Under the pieces are notes generated by a model, which was not told the origin of the DNA, ran no database searches, and was given only the letters and a program-made list of their open reading frames with translations. 64,000 nt of DNA from Acidobacteriota bacterium (GTDB taxonomy: Bacteria; Acidobacteriota; Terriglobia; Bryobacterales; Bryobacteraceae). The stretch is taken from contig JAFKEE010000034.1 in assembly GCA_017307505.1 (NCBI GenBank), positions 124,001 to 188,000 of the forward strand, written 5' to 3'. Of this stretch, positions 55,599 through 64,000 are shown in pieces. The number at the start of each line of letters is the position of its first letter. The first letter of the stretch is position 1. Position numbers and translations under genes: made by a program.

Positions 55599-56792
55599 AT
55601 GAGTGAGAGACGTGATTTTCTGAAGGCGGCCGGCGCGGGCCTGATGATTCTCAAGCCGGAGACGGCCTTCGGCTATCAGGCGAATTCCACTGTGGAAGTC
55701 GGCCTGATCGGCTGCGGCGGCCGCGGCAACTGGATCGCTCCGTTCTTCGTGGAGTACACAGGGGCTCGCGTGGTCGCGCTGGCTGACGTGGTGAAGGCGA
55801 ACCTGGAGTCGACGCAGGCAAAGTTCAAGGTTGAGAACTCGCGGTCGTATTATGGGCCGGATTCCGGCAAACAACTGGCCGAGTCGAAGCTCGATGCTAT
55901 CGTCATCGAGACGCCCACTTTCTTCCACGCGGAGCAGGCGAAGTGGGGCGTCGACGCGGGCAAGCATGTCTACATGGCCAAACCGATGGCGGTGGACGTG
56001 CCCGGCTGCAAAAGCGTTCTGGCCAGCGGCGACAAGGCCCGCCAGAAGAAACTGACGTTCTATGTCGACTTCCAGACGCGCGTCCGCGAAGTCTACAAAG
56101 AGGCTGCCTCTCGCATCTTCCGTGGCGACATCGGCAAACCGGCGTTCGCGCAGGTTTACTATTACGCCAGCCGTCCCTCGAAGGACAAGGGCACGCCGGG
56201 CATGGAACCCGGACAGCGGCGCATCTCCAACTTCTACATGGACAAGGTGCTGGGCGGCGACATCATCGTGGAGCAGAACATTCACGTCATCGACGTCGCC
56301 AACTGGTTCCTGCAGGGGCACCCCGTGAAGGCGTATGGCAGTGGCGGGCGGACCGACTGGTCCGGCACTCCTTACGACGCGGGCGACGCCTGGGATCACT
56401 TCCTGGTCCAGTTCTTCTATCCCAATGGTGTGCAGGCCGATTTCAGCTCACACCAGTTGAACGGCGGTTACAGCGACCTCTGTGTGCGCATCGTCGGCAT
56501 CGACGGCTGCGCGGATACGCACTACGGCGGCATGCTGCGCATCGCAGGGAAGAACGCCTGGATGGGCGCCGAGAAGGACGATACCTTTAAGGGCGGCGCC
56601 GTTGAGAACGTCAAACTGTTCATCGCCGCTGTGAAGGCGGGCCAGCCCATCTACAACTACGAGGAGTCCATCCGGAGCAACCTGACCGCTATCCTGGGCC
56701 GCACGGCCGCCTACAGGAACCGCGAAGTGACCTGGGACGAAATGATGAAATCCGAAGAGAAGTGGACGCACGATCTCAAGCTTAGATGGTAG
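55599..56792 (+). CDS. Secreted Gfo/Idh/MocA-family oxidoreductase (second copy)
   Basis: 397 residues, with GGGAGG 5 nt before the ATG. Twin-arginine-like leader SERRDFLKAAGAG. Rossmann start VEVGLIGCGGRGNW, AKP motif in YMAKPMAVD (Glu of EKP replaced by Ala; compare YVEKPACTY in the 29779 gene) and GGDIIVEQNIHVIDVANWFL. The substrate is unknown; the missing Glu may change substrate handling. Confidence 0.88.
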   Translation: MSERRDFLKAAGAGLMILKPETAFGYQANSTVEVGLIGCGGRGNWIAPFFVEYTGARVVALADVVKANLESTQAKFKVENSRSYYGPDSGKQLAESKLDAIVIETPTFFHAEQAKWGVDAGKHVYMAKPMAVDVPGCKSVLASGDKARQKKLTFYVDFQTRVREVYKEAASRIFRGDIGKPAFAQVYYYASRPSKDKGTPGMEPGQRRISNFYMDKVLGGDIIVEQNIHVIDVANWFLQGHPVKAYGSGGRTDWSGTPYDAGDAWDHFLVQFFYPNGVQADFSSHQLNGGYSDLCVRIVGIDGCADTHYGGMLRIAGKNAWMGAEKDDTFKGGAVENVKLFIAAVKAGQPIYNYEESIRSNLTAILGRTAAYRNREVTWDEMMKSEEKWTHDLKLRW

Positions 56793-56884
56793 CGTCCGGC
56801 CTCCGCGCTGCCCGCGGTGCTGGTGTGGCCGCCTATGCGGGACCTCCGGGCATCGTCGTGGAGTCCGGTTCCTCGCAAATTGAG

Positions 56885-58141
56885 TTAAGCTACCTGCCCA
56901 GGGCCGTTTTCCTCGGGGGGCGGCTGTTCCTGTTGGAGCTGCTTTGTCATGTGCACTCGCAATAGGAACCAGGCGGTCCCGCAGAGGCCAATCGCACCAC
57001 CGGTGAGAAAGGTCCACTCCGGTCCGACATGGCTCCACAGCCAGACCGCCACCAGCGGGGCTGGGCAGAAGAACAGCGACCGCAGACCCCAATAGAGGCC
57101 CACGGCCCGAGCCCGGATGCGCGGTGGCATGCCCGCCGTGATGGCTGCCTTGCGGGCCGGTTCTCCTATTTCGCGCAGTCCATTGAGGACGAATGTGAGG
57201 CAGAGCGCGGTCATCAGTGGCAGTCCTGACTTTGGCAGGAGCGTCAGAGAAAACGGGAACAGCGTGAACAGGACGAAGGTAATCCCGACAAAGGGCTTCA
57301 TGCTGGAGGACCGGTCGGCCAGTTTGCCCACCGGGATGTAGGTAAGCAGGGACGTGAAGGCGGTCAACGAAGCCAGCAGGCCGTATTCGGCAGGGGTGCG
57401 GCCCAGCACCGCGACTACATACAACGCGGCGAAGTCGCGTACGAACCAGTCGCCCCAGCGGAGAAAGATCTCGGCCGTGAGCAGGCGTTTGAGGTCCGGC
57501 GGGATGGCGGCTAGTACCTCGCGGGCCGGCATGGGATCGGGCTCCGGCGTTGGCTTCATGCGTCCCAGCAGGGTGATCTGTGCGATCACAGAGGCAGCCA
57601 GCACGCCCACCGCCAGCCACAGATTCGCCCAGTAGCCGATGGCAAAGACCAGGCCGCCAATCAGCGGGCCGATGATTTTGGGGATCCGTTTCTGGATGCT
57701 CTGTACGGCGAAGGCGATGTTCCTGCGGTTGGCAGCCACCTCGCTGCCGACTACTTCGAAGGTGGCGGGCACCGAAAGCGGGTCCCAACTGGTGAGCAGG
57801 AGCGCCCCCATCACGATGGCCCATGGCTGATTCAGCGACAGTAGCAGAGTGAAGCCCACTGTCATTGGAACGGCGGAGAGCGCCAGCGCCACCCGAGGAC
57901 CCAGGCGGTGGGCAAAGGTTCCACCCAGGAAGTAACCCAAGCCCTCCACCAGGTTCTCCAGGAAGGAGTAAATGCCCATGTAGCCGACGGCCTTCGCCAG
58001 GTCGCCGGTCTTCACGTTGAGGTAGATGGAAAGGAAGTTCCGCCAGATCTCCTCGGAGAGGCCGAGCCCGCCCACCACAACGAGCACACCGAGGGCGGCG
58101 CGATTAATTCCCAGCCAGTCCGCCAAACGGCGCATGGACAT
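56885..58141 (-). CDS. MFS transporter
   Basis: 418 residues with about 12 predicted transmembrane helices in two halves, including GYFLGGTFAHRLGPRVALALS and YIPVGKLADRSSS-type loop-2/loop-8 motifs. Substrate unknown. The ATG lies 39 bp after the hpnD stop on the same strand, so it could be part of the hopanoid operon, but a lipid export role is only an inference. Confidence 0.85.
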   Translation of the reverse strand: MSMRRLADWLGINRAALGVLVVVGGLGLSEEIWRNFLSIYLNVKTGDLAKAVGYMGIYSFLENLVEGLGYFLGGTFAHRLGPRVALALSAVPMTVGFTLLLSLNQPWAIVMGALLLTSWDPLSVPATFEVVGSEVAANRRNIAFAVQSIQKRIPKIIGPLIGGLVFAIGYWANLWLAVGVLAASVIAQITLLGRMKPTPEPDPMPAREVLAAIPPDLKRLLTAEIFLRWGDWFVRDFAALYVVAVLGRTPAEYGLLASLTAFTSLLTYIPVGKLADRSSSMKPFVGITFVLFTLFPFSLTLLPKSGLPLMTALCLTFVLNGLREIGEPARKAAITAGMPPRIRARAVGLYWGLRSLFFCPAPLVAVWLWSHVGPEWTFLTGGAIGLCGTAWFLLRVHMTKQLQQEQPPPEENGPGQVA

Positions 58142-58180
58142 ACCCTATTGGACCGCAGCCGGCGGCACCACGGGTTCAGG

Positions 58181-59026
58181 TTAGAAGAGCCGCCGCAGCC
58201 AGGCGCGCGCCAGCACCGTCATCTTTTCCGAAGTCGAAAGGCGGATTTTCCCGGGCATGACATCGTAGTTGCGCTGCTGGATGCGCTTCAGCAATTGAGA
58301 GTAGATTTCGATCAGGGCCCAGAGGGCAGGCTGGCTGTCCTCGCGCACCATTGCGATCAGCGGTGCGGACTCAGCGTAGTAGCGCTGCGCCCGCGCACCT
58401 TCGAACTCCAGCAACTGGCGGATCTCGGGCGTGGTGACGGGTGCGGCCAGAGCCTCCGGTGTCACACCGAAGCGCGCCAGGTCTTCCGCCGGCAGATACA
58501 CCCTCTGGTTGGCAGCATCCTCGCGCACGTCGCGGATGATATTCGTGAGCTGGAACGCGATGCCGCACTTCTCGGCCAGCGCCAGGGCACGCGGGTCTTC
58601 AAATCCGAAGATGTGGATCGTAGTGAGGCCGACAACCGAGGCGACCAGGTAGCAGTAGCGATAGAGTTCGTCGAAGGTCTGCACGGTGCGCGGCTCCAGG
58701 TCGCTGGAGACGCCGTCGATCATCTCGTGGAAATAGCGTGCCGGGATGCGATACTTGCGGACTACGTCCTGGAAGGCGGGCCACACCGGATGGTCGGCGG
58801 GCGGACCCGTGAGCGTCTGCACCATCTGTGCACGCCAGCCGGCGATGTTCGAAAGACTTGCTCCGGCCTCGTCGCTGAGGTCGTCGCATTCCCGCATGAA
58901 CGCGTAGATGGCGCACATGGCGAGCCGCTTCTCTTCCGGCAATACGAGAAAGGAGTAGTAGAAGTTTTTAGCCCGTGCCCGGGCAACTCCCACGCAATGG
59001 GCATAGGACGCGGACAGACGGCTCAT
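58181..59026 (-). CDS. hpnD: Presqualene diphosphate synthase HpnD
   Basis: 281 residues. Squalene/phytoene-synthase fold; HpnD couples two farnesyl diphosphates to presqualene diphosphate. First Asp-rich motif RECDDLSDE (about 44-52), FYYSFLVLPEEKR near the start, and the second motif FQLTNIIRDVREDAANQRVYLP. ATG 59026 overlaps the hpnC stop (ATGA), so the two are translationally coupled. Length is normal for the family. Confidence 0.94.
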   Translation of the reverse strand: MSRLSASYAHCVGVARARAKNFYYSFLVLPEEKRLAMCAIYAFMRECDDLSDEAGASLSNIAGWRAQMVQTLTGPPADHPVWPAFQDVVRKYRIPARYFHEMIDGVSSDLEPRTVQTFDELYRYCYLVASVVGLTTIHIFGFEDPRALALAEKCGIAFQLTNIIRDVREDAANQRVYLPAEDLARFGVTPEALAAPVTTPEIRQLLEFEGARAQRYYAESAPLIAMVREDSQPALWALIEIYSQLLKRIQQRNYDVMPGKIRLSTSEKMTVLARAWLRRLF

Positions 59027-59898
59027 GCGGCTTTCGACACGGCCGCGCGCAGCAGGCTGCGCAGCAGCAGCACTACCCGCTCCGGTTTCGAAACCACGGG
59101 CCGTCCTTTCAATACGTCGTAGTCCTGCGCCCGGATCTTGTCCAGTACCTTCATTCCGCCGCGGCTGAAGAGATCGATGTCCAGCGCCAGCCGGCGGTCC
59201 AGTTTGCTCACCAGCGGCAGGCCGGCCAGGAACAGCTCCTGGGCATAGTCGACCGCTTCCACCATGACACTGCGGAAGGCGGGCGTATTCCGGTGGGCAA
59301 ACAGCTCTTCCACCGTGTATCCATATTTGCGAAACAGGTGCAGCGGCAGGTAGACGCGATCTTTCTGGAGGTCGACGGTGACATCCTGCCAGAAGTTCGC
59401 CAGCTGCAGGGCGGAGCAGGTGGCGTCGGAGAGCCGGAAGCGTTCCTCGTCGCGATAGCCGCAGAGCATAAGCACCAGCCGGCCCACCGGATTGGCGGAG
59501 TTGACGCAGTAGCCCATGACTCCGGCCCAGTCGTCGTAGCGCGTGACCGTCTGGTCCTGGATGAACGCCGTCAGCAGGTTGTCGAACGGGTCGATGGGGA
59601 GTTTGTGCCGCTCGATGGTCGAAGCGAGAGCGACGAAGACCGGATGCGATGGTTTGCCGCGCTGGTACAGGGCGCGCAGTTCGCCGCGCCACCACTCGAG
59701 CAGGCGCAGGCTCTCGGCCGTGTCTCCGATCTCGTCGCCCAGATCGTCGGACCAGCGGCAGAAGGAGTAGACGTTGTAGAAATCCTGGTGCAGGTGCTTG
59801 GGCAGCAGAAAGCTCACCACGTTGAAGTTCTCGTAGTGGTGGGTCGCCAGCCAGTGCGTATACGACAAAGCCTGGTCACTCGACCAGGCTTTTGTCAT
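59023..59898 (-). CDS. hpnC: Hydroxysqualene synthase HpnC
   Basis: 291 residues from ATG 59898 (AGGA 5 nt before it); a GTG at 59940 has a poorer site. Same fold as HpnD but it converts presqualene diphosphate to hydroxysqualene. Asp-rich RWSDDLGDE and second motif QLANFWQDVTVDLQKDRVYLP are intact, and the HYENFNVVSFLLP start is HpnC-type. Gene order hpnC-hpnD is the common one. Confidence 0.92.
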   Translation of the reverse strand: MTKAWSSDQALSYTHWLATHHYENFNVVSFLLPKHLHQDFYNVYSFCRWSDDLGDEIGDTAESLRLLEWWRGELRALYQRGKPSHPVFVALASTIERHKLPIDPFDNLLTAFIQDQTVTRYDDWAGVMGYCVNSANPVGRLVLMLCGYRDEERFRLSDATCSALQLANFWQDVTVDLQKDRVYLPLHLFRKYGYTVEELFAHRNTPAFRSVMVEAVDYAQELFLAGLPLVSKLDRRLALDIDLFSRGGMKVLDKIRAQDYDVLKGRPVVSKPERVVLLLRSLLRAAVSKAA

Positions 59899-59956
59899 GG
59901 CTTCCTGCGATTTCAGAAACTCGACGGGTTGCAGTTGCACGCTGATCGCAACAGCC

Positions 59957-60997
59957 TTAGGGAATGATGGCCGTCTTCATGTGGCCGTTGTGGCTCATCA
60001 GGTGGCGCATCACTTCGAGCAGGTTGGTGAGCGGCTCTTCCCGGTTGACGAAATCACGGGCGGTGATGTCGCCGCGGCTGACGATGTCGAGAGCCTTGCG
60101 GATGTAGGACGGCGTGTGGTGGAAGCTGGCCACGCACTTGATCTCGCTGTAGTGCAGCATCTGCGTCTCCAGCATGATGCGCGTGTCGCTGGGGCAGCCG
60201 CCAAAGAACTGGGCGGTTCCGCCGCGGCGCAGCAGGCGCACGGCAAGTTCCCAGGTTTCCGGGTTGCCCACCGCCTCAATCACGACATCGGCGCCGTAGC
60301 CGCCGGTAAGCCCGCGCACCTGGCGCATGACATCCTCGGCGTCGGTGTTGAGCAGGGCGTCGTGCGCCCCCATGCGCAGAGCGCGGTCCAATTGCGAGGT
60401 ACGGCGGCCCAGGGCGATCACCCTGGCTCCGTAGACCTTGGCCAGCCGGACAAACATCAGACCAATCGGACCCTGGCCAATCACGACGACATTGTCGCCC
60501 GGGCGCACGTGGGTCTCTTCCAAACCCTTCAGGACGCAGGCCAGCGGCTCAATCAGGGCCGCATCCGGATAGCTCAGGTGGCCGGGGATCTCGTAAAGGT
60601 TCCGTTGGACGATGCGGGCGGGAATACGAATGAACTCGGCGTACGCCCCATTGTTAAACAACAGGTCCTCGCAGAGATTCTCCAGACCCTTGCGGCAGTA
60701 GAAACAGTTCAGGCAGGGCGCGGAGTTGGCTGCCACCACCCGTTGACCGGCGTGGAAGCCTTCCACATGCTCGCCTACGGCGACGATGTCGCCCGCCAAC
60801 TCATGACCGAACAGGGCCGGCGGGACGATCATTTTTGCGTGATACCCGCGACGGAAAACCTTCACGTCGGTGCCGCAGGTGAGTGCGGCCCGCACGCGCA
60901 CGAGCACGTCGCCTTTTTCAATTTGAGGCACGGACACCTGTTCTACGCGCACCTGTTCACGCCCGTAGAGCACGGCGGCCATCATCTGCTTGTTCAC
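59957..60997 (-). CDS. Zinc-type medium-chain dehydrogenase B inside hopanoid operon
   Basis: 346 residues from GTG 60997 (AGAGG 9 nt upstream); ATG at 60985 is possible. Catalytic zinc Cys in CGTDVK (the usual Cys-Gly-x-x motif), GHELAG (about 64), structural zinc CLNCFYCRKGLENLC, and the NAD fold VIGQGPIGLMF. It resembles sorbitol/threonine-type MDRs and its neighbour. It immediately follows dehydrogenase A (stop TAA then GTG) and precedes hpnC. Hypothesis: acts on a hopanoid side-chain aldehyde or alcohol. Confidence 0.86.
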   Translation of the reverse strand: MNKQMMAAVLYGREQVRVEQVSVPQIEKGDVLVRVRAALTCGTDVKVFRRGYHAKMIVPPALFGHELAGDIVAVGEHVEGFHAGQRVVAANSAPCLNCFYCRKGLENLCEDLLFNNGAYAEFIRIPARIVQRNLYEIPGHLSYPDAALIEPLACVLKGLEETHVRPGDNVVVIGQGPIGLMFVRLAKVYGARVIALGRRTSQLDRALRMGAHDALLNTDAEDVMRQVRGLTGGYGADVVIEAVGNPETWELAVRLLRRGGTAQFFGGCPSDTRIMLETQMLHYSEIKCVASFHHTPSYIRKALDIVSRGDITARDFVNREEPLTNLLEVMRHLMSHNGHMKTAIIP

Positions 60998-62053
60998 TTA
61001 AGACAACCTCTGTGGCTGAACCATTATTTTCAACGATTTGCCGTCCGGATGCAACGCCAGGCCGATGCCTTCCTGGATCTCAGAGAGCGGAAGTCTGTGA
61101 GAAACCAAATCTTCCACTGGCAAATCCCCGCTAAATACCAGACGAGCGGATTCGGCCTGAAGATCGACCGAAGCGCTGTAACACCCTAACAGCGTCCGCT
61201 CCAATTTGCAGATGTCAGCGCCGGAGAGTTCGATTCTTTCCGTGTCACTGGTCTGCGCAAACAGTAAGATCTTGCCGCCGGGACGGGAAGAGGCAACGGC
61301 CTGATCCACAATCCCCTTGGCTGAGGCGGCGACGAATACCTGGTCGACGCCGCGACCCTCCGTCAATCCCTTACACAGGCGCGCGACATCCTCCGCGCGC
61401 GGATCCCACGCTTCGGTAGCCCCAAACCGGCGGGACAACGCCAGACGCTCTGGAATCGCGTCTGTCGCCAGGACGGTGGCTCCGGTGCGCTTTACCAGCA
61501 TGGTAAACAACAACCCAATCGGGCCCTGGCCCTGAACCAGCACCACATCCCCGGGCTGCGGGTTCATCTCCACGACCGCCTTCAGGCACGTATTCACTGG
61601 TTCAACAAAACTGGCAACTTCGAACGATACACCCTCCGGGATCAACTCCACGCCGTCACGGACAATCCAGTCCATCACCCGGATGTACTGGGCGAATCCG
61701 CCCCCGGCGGGCTCGAACCCGGCTGTAATACCAACCCTCTTGTAAGTTTCGCACTGTGCGTACAGTTTCTTCGAGCAATAAAAACATTTCTTACAAGGAA
61801 TGTGGTGAAAGGCAATGACCCGGTCACCGGCCCGGTACTTCGTAACACCCGCGCCCACCTGTACAACTACACCTGCGGACTCGTGCCCATAGATGCGCGG
61901 CGGCGGCAGCAGATCGTGCTCCACCTTTTTCAGATCGGTGTGGCAGATGCCGCACGCCTCCACACGAACCAGAATCTCGCCCGGTCCGATCTGAGGCACG
62001 GGCACGGGCTCCACGCTGATCTGGCCCTGACCCGTGTAGACGGCGGCCATCAT
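60998..62053 (-). CDS. Zinc-type medium-chain dehydrogenase A inside hopanoid operon
   Basis: 351 residues from ATG 62053. Catalytic zinc CGICHTD, GHESAG, structural zinc CKKCFYCSKKLYAQC (C-x2-C-x2-C-x7-C) and NAD fold VLVQGQGPIGLLF. It lies 25 bp after the hpnG stop. The frame upstream of 62053 runs into hpnG. Together with B it forms a tandem pair, likely from duplication. Function in hopanoid side-chain redox is inferred from position only. Confidence 0.86.
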   Translation of the reverse strand: MMAAVYTGQGQISVEPVPVPQIGPGEILVRVEACGICHTDLKKVEHDLLPPPRIYGHESAGVVVQVGAGVTKYRAGDRVIAFHHIPCKKCFYCSKKLYAQCETYKRVGITAGFEPAGGGFAQYIRVMDWIVRDGVELIPEGVSFEVASFVEPVNTCLKAVVEMNPQPGDVVLVQGQGPIGLLFTMLVKRTGATVLATDAIPERLALSRRFGATEAWDPRAEDVARLCKGLTEGRGVDQVFVAASAKGIVDQAVASSRPGGKILLFAQTSDTERIELSGADICKLERTLLGCYSASVDLQAESARLVFSGDLPVEDLVSHRLPLSEIQEGIGLALHPDGKSLKIMVQPQRLS

Positions 62054-62078
62054 TGTGCCGTTGGGAGAACCGTTCGGT

Positions 62079-62795
62079 TTAGAATCGGCAGTCGGCAAGG
62101 AAATCCCCCAGATTCGTGGAAGCGCGGCGGCAGTGGGCGTCCAGGCGCACAAGCCCGGCAAAACTGGCTGGCCGCATTAGTGCGGCGGCCACAATGCGTC
62201 CGCGCGAAAAACGACCATCCCGGTCGCGGTACAGGTTGAAATCGAGTGGCATCTCATCGCGCGCTGTGTCACTTACGACGCGGATGCAATAAAACGGAGT
62301 TTCCGATCTTTCCGCCCGATCAGCGACGGCGGCGGCTTCCATCTCCACCACGGACGATCCTTCCGCCCATAGTGCGGCTTTCTCGGCGGCTGTCACCGCC
62401 ACCCGGTCCACCGAAAGCAGGCGGCCCTGGGCGTGTGGAACATCAACATTTGTTGGATTGGATTCGAATTCGCGGCCCTGGTCCCTCGCCTCGACCGTCG
62501 ACGCCACAAACACCTGGCAGGCATCCAGGGCGGGGTCCAAAGCTCCGCAGAATCCGGTACTTATGAAGGCGCGAGGCTCGCATTGCCGGGCGGCCACGTC
62601 GGCTGCTTCGCCGGCCAGCCTGGGACCCGGGCCATTGGCCGAAAGGATCCACGACGCCCCGCCGATCTCGGCCCGGCGGGCAAACTGCACCGGCCAGTCG
62701 AGTTCCGACACGGAGGACGCGTGCCGCAACAGCCCCTCAAACTCGCGGGCCTCCGCGGCAATCGCCACTATCGGGTTTCCGTCAACAGTAGCCAT
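62079..62795 (-). CDS. hpnG: Adenosylhopane nucleosidase HpnG
   Basis: 238 residues from ATG 62795; a TTG at 62804 is an alternative. Nucleoside-phosphorylase fold with the SSVVEMEAAAVADRA purine-site motif. HpnG removes adenine from adenosylhopane to give ribosylhopane. It overlaps hpnA by 14 bp, implying coupling. The GAGG in the hpnA 3' end serves as its ribosome site. Confidence 0.85.
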   Translation of the reverse strand: MATVDGNPIVAIAAEAREFEGLLRHASSVSELDWPVQFARRAEIGGASWILSANGPGPRLAGEAADVAARQCEPRAFISTGFCGALDPALDACQVFVASTVEARDQGREFESNPTNVDVPHAQGRLLSVDRVAVTAAEKAALWAEGSSVVEMEAAAVADRAERSETPFYCIRVVSDTARDEMPLDFNLYRDRDGRFSRGRIVAAALMRPASFAGLVRLDAHCRRASTNLGDFLADCRF

Positions 62796-63756
62796 TTGCC
62801 TCAAACCAGGTCACAGCCTTGCGCAATGCAAGATCAGCGCCAGAGGGACGGAAGCCCAACTCCCGCTCCGCCTTGGCGCAACTTACCCACATTCTCTTCC
62901 GGGCCATCCGGACCGCGTCCAGAGGCACCCGCGGGGCTACCCCGCTGATATTCGCCCAGGCCGTTGAAAACGCGCCAGCTACCAGGGCCACCAGCCACGG
63001 GATTCTTGTCTTGGGTGCCGTCTTGCCGCTGATGGCGGCCAGCTTGCCCAGAATCTGCTCCAGCGTCAGGTTCTCGCTGCCGAGTATATACCGTTCGCCG
63101 GACTTTCCCCGTTCGCACGCCAGCCAGTGTCCTTCCGCCGTCTCCCGGGCGTCCACAATATTCAAACCGGTATCGACGAAAGCCGGAATCCGGCCGGCCA
63201 GGAAATCCACGATGGTCTGCCCGGTAGGGGTTGGTTTCACGTCGTGGTCGCCTACGGGTGCCGTAGGGTTCACAATCACCACCGGGAACCCTTCCTGGGC
63301 AAACCGCAGCGCCTCCTGCTCCGCCAGGAATTTCGACCGTTTATAGTGTCCGGTCATGTCTTCCAGGCTCACAGGCGTCGTCTCATTCCCCAGACCGCCC
63401 GGAACAAAGCCGATACACCCGACCGTGCTTGTATAGACCACCCGTTCGACGCCCGCCTTGCGGGCCGCGCCCAGCAGGTTCCTCGTCCCGGCGACGTTGG
63501 AGTCGTACATTTCCTGCGGATTCTTCACCCACAGCCGGTAGTCGGCGGCGACGTGGAACACCAGGCTGCAGCCGGCGACAGCCCTGCGCAGGGAATCAGC
63601 GTCGCGCAGGTCGCCGGGCACAATCTCGACGTCCAAACCGCGCAGATTCTCCGGTTTACGTGCCATGGCGCGGACGGGAATACCTCTCTCTACTAGCCCG
63701 TTTGCCACGTGCCAGCCGAGAAACCCCGAAGCGCCAGTCACTAACGCCGGCTTCAA
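62782..63756 (-). CDS. hpnA: Hopanoid-associated NAD-dependent sugar epimerase HpnA
   Basis: 324 residues. Extended SDR with TGASGFLG, VFHVAADYRLW and the HpnA-type run GDHDVKPTPTGQTIVDFL and VDTGLNIVDARETAEGHWLA. The TTG start at 63756 has GAGG 6 nt upstream. HpnA is found in many hopanoid clusters; its exact step is not settled. It lies 82 bp after shc. Confidence 0.93.
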   Translation of the reverse strand: MKPALVTGASGFLGWHVANGLVERGIPVRAMARKPENLRGLDVEIVPGDLRDADSLRRAVAGCSLVFHVAADYRLWVKNPQEMYDSNVAGTRNLLGAARKAGVERVVYTSTVGCIGFVPGGLGNETTPVSLEDMTGHYKRSKFLAEQEALRFAQEGFPVVIVNPTAPVGDHDVKPTPTGQTIVDFLAGRIPAFVDTGLNIVDARETAEGHWLACERGKSGERYILGSENLTLEQILGKLAAISGKTAPKTRIPWLVALVAGAFSTAWANISGVAPRVPLDAVRMARKRMWVSCAKAERELGFRPSGADLALRKAVTWFEANGYC

Positions 63757-63838
63757 ACTTTCGCCTCGCTAAGATCAGACCCCATTTGCTACCGCGACGC
63801 CTTCCTGGAGCCGCCGAACGTTCGCAACCCCGTCACCC

Positions 63839-64000
63839 TCATGGGTGCACGGCGCCTCGTCCGCCCTTTAGTTTCATATATTCCGCGAGCGCAAGCGCCG
63901 GGAAAGAATGCCGGTAGAGATGATAGGTGAGGTAGAAGACCCTCGGGAAACCAGTCCCCGTCGCCAGATTCTCATCCCACCCGCCATCCTGGCGCTGATT
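63839..64000 (-). CDS. shc: Squalene-hopene cyclase, C-terminal end (partial)
   Basis: The last 53 codons of shc, cut by the window edge. QRQDGGWDE is a QW-type repeat and GTGFPRVFYLTYHLYRH is the highly conserved C-terminal signature of squalene-hopene cyclase. It is followed by LALAEYMK and a short basic tail. Shc cyclises squalene to hopene/hopanol at the membrane. It is the first visible gene of the operon read toward hpnD. Confidence 0.92.
   Translation of the reverse strand, partial: NQRQDGGWDENLATGTGFPRVFYLTYHLYRHSFPALALAEYMKLKGGRGAVHP

Overview
This 64 kb window is GC-rich, gene-dense chromosomal DNA. It most likely comes from an acidobacterium of the Bryobacterales/Solibacter type. 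That placement is an inference. It rests on a hopanoid gene set, a dnaG-rpoD operon, a protein with the RLAANRANAQKSTGPRT-type domain, DUF1080, DUF5107-TPR, S9 and M28 proteins, sulfatases, and several oxidoreductases and PLP enzymes carrying secretion leaders. I see no rRNA, tRNA, CRISPR array, phage genes or transposase.

Layout. 0-5.7 kb: a partial hypothetical gene, a patatin with a disturbed start, then pgk, an N-terminally short diacylglycerol-kinase-like gene and a thioesterase. The last three lie between two inverted 197 bp repeats, followed by a GxxExxY (PD-(D/E)XK-like) gene whose start codon lies in repeat-like sequence. 5.7-15.6 kb: a minus-strand operon (nth, lipoprotein, GT-C, sugar kinase, class V aminotransferase), a TMTC-like TPR protein, a zinc-ribbon membrane protein, an enolase-superfamily enzyme and a NadD-like protein. 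15.6-24.6 kb: rpoD and dnaG, then an overlapping surface-polysaccharide operon (two SDR epimerases, GT2), a GT39-like protein and a second zinc-ribbon protein. 24.7-41.5 kb: catabolic and redox genes (GH29 fucosidase with a ROK regulator, alditol-oxidase-like flavoprotein, Gfo/Idh/MocA, a haem-binding/P460 fusion, AlkD, DinB, esterase, a large glycosidase-like protein, DUF1080, cyclase). 41.8-58.1 kb: hpnE with a 38-residue membrane microprotein in front, fused trpE-trpG, two peptidases, a second class V aminotransferase, a sulfatase, DUF5107-TPR, another Gfo/Idh/MocA and an MFS transporter. 58.2-64 kb: a hopanoid operon read shc-hpnA-hpnG-MDR-MDR-hpnC-hpnD on the minus strand, with shc cut by the window edge.

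How the genes work together. HpnC, HpnD and HpnE make squalene from farnesyl diphosphate, Shc cyclises it, and HpnG and HpnA act on the extended hopanoid. Two tandem zinc-type medium-chain dehydrogenases sit inside this operon. They are candidates for the unassigned redox step that converts ribosylhopane to bacteriohopanetetrol. Other themes are a possible leaderless-promoter signature (a TANNNT box 8-10 nt before the start codon at seven genes) and very short divergent gene spacings.
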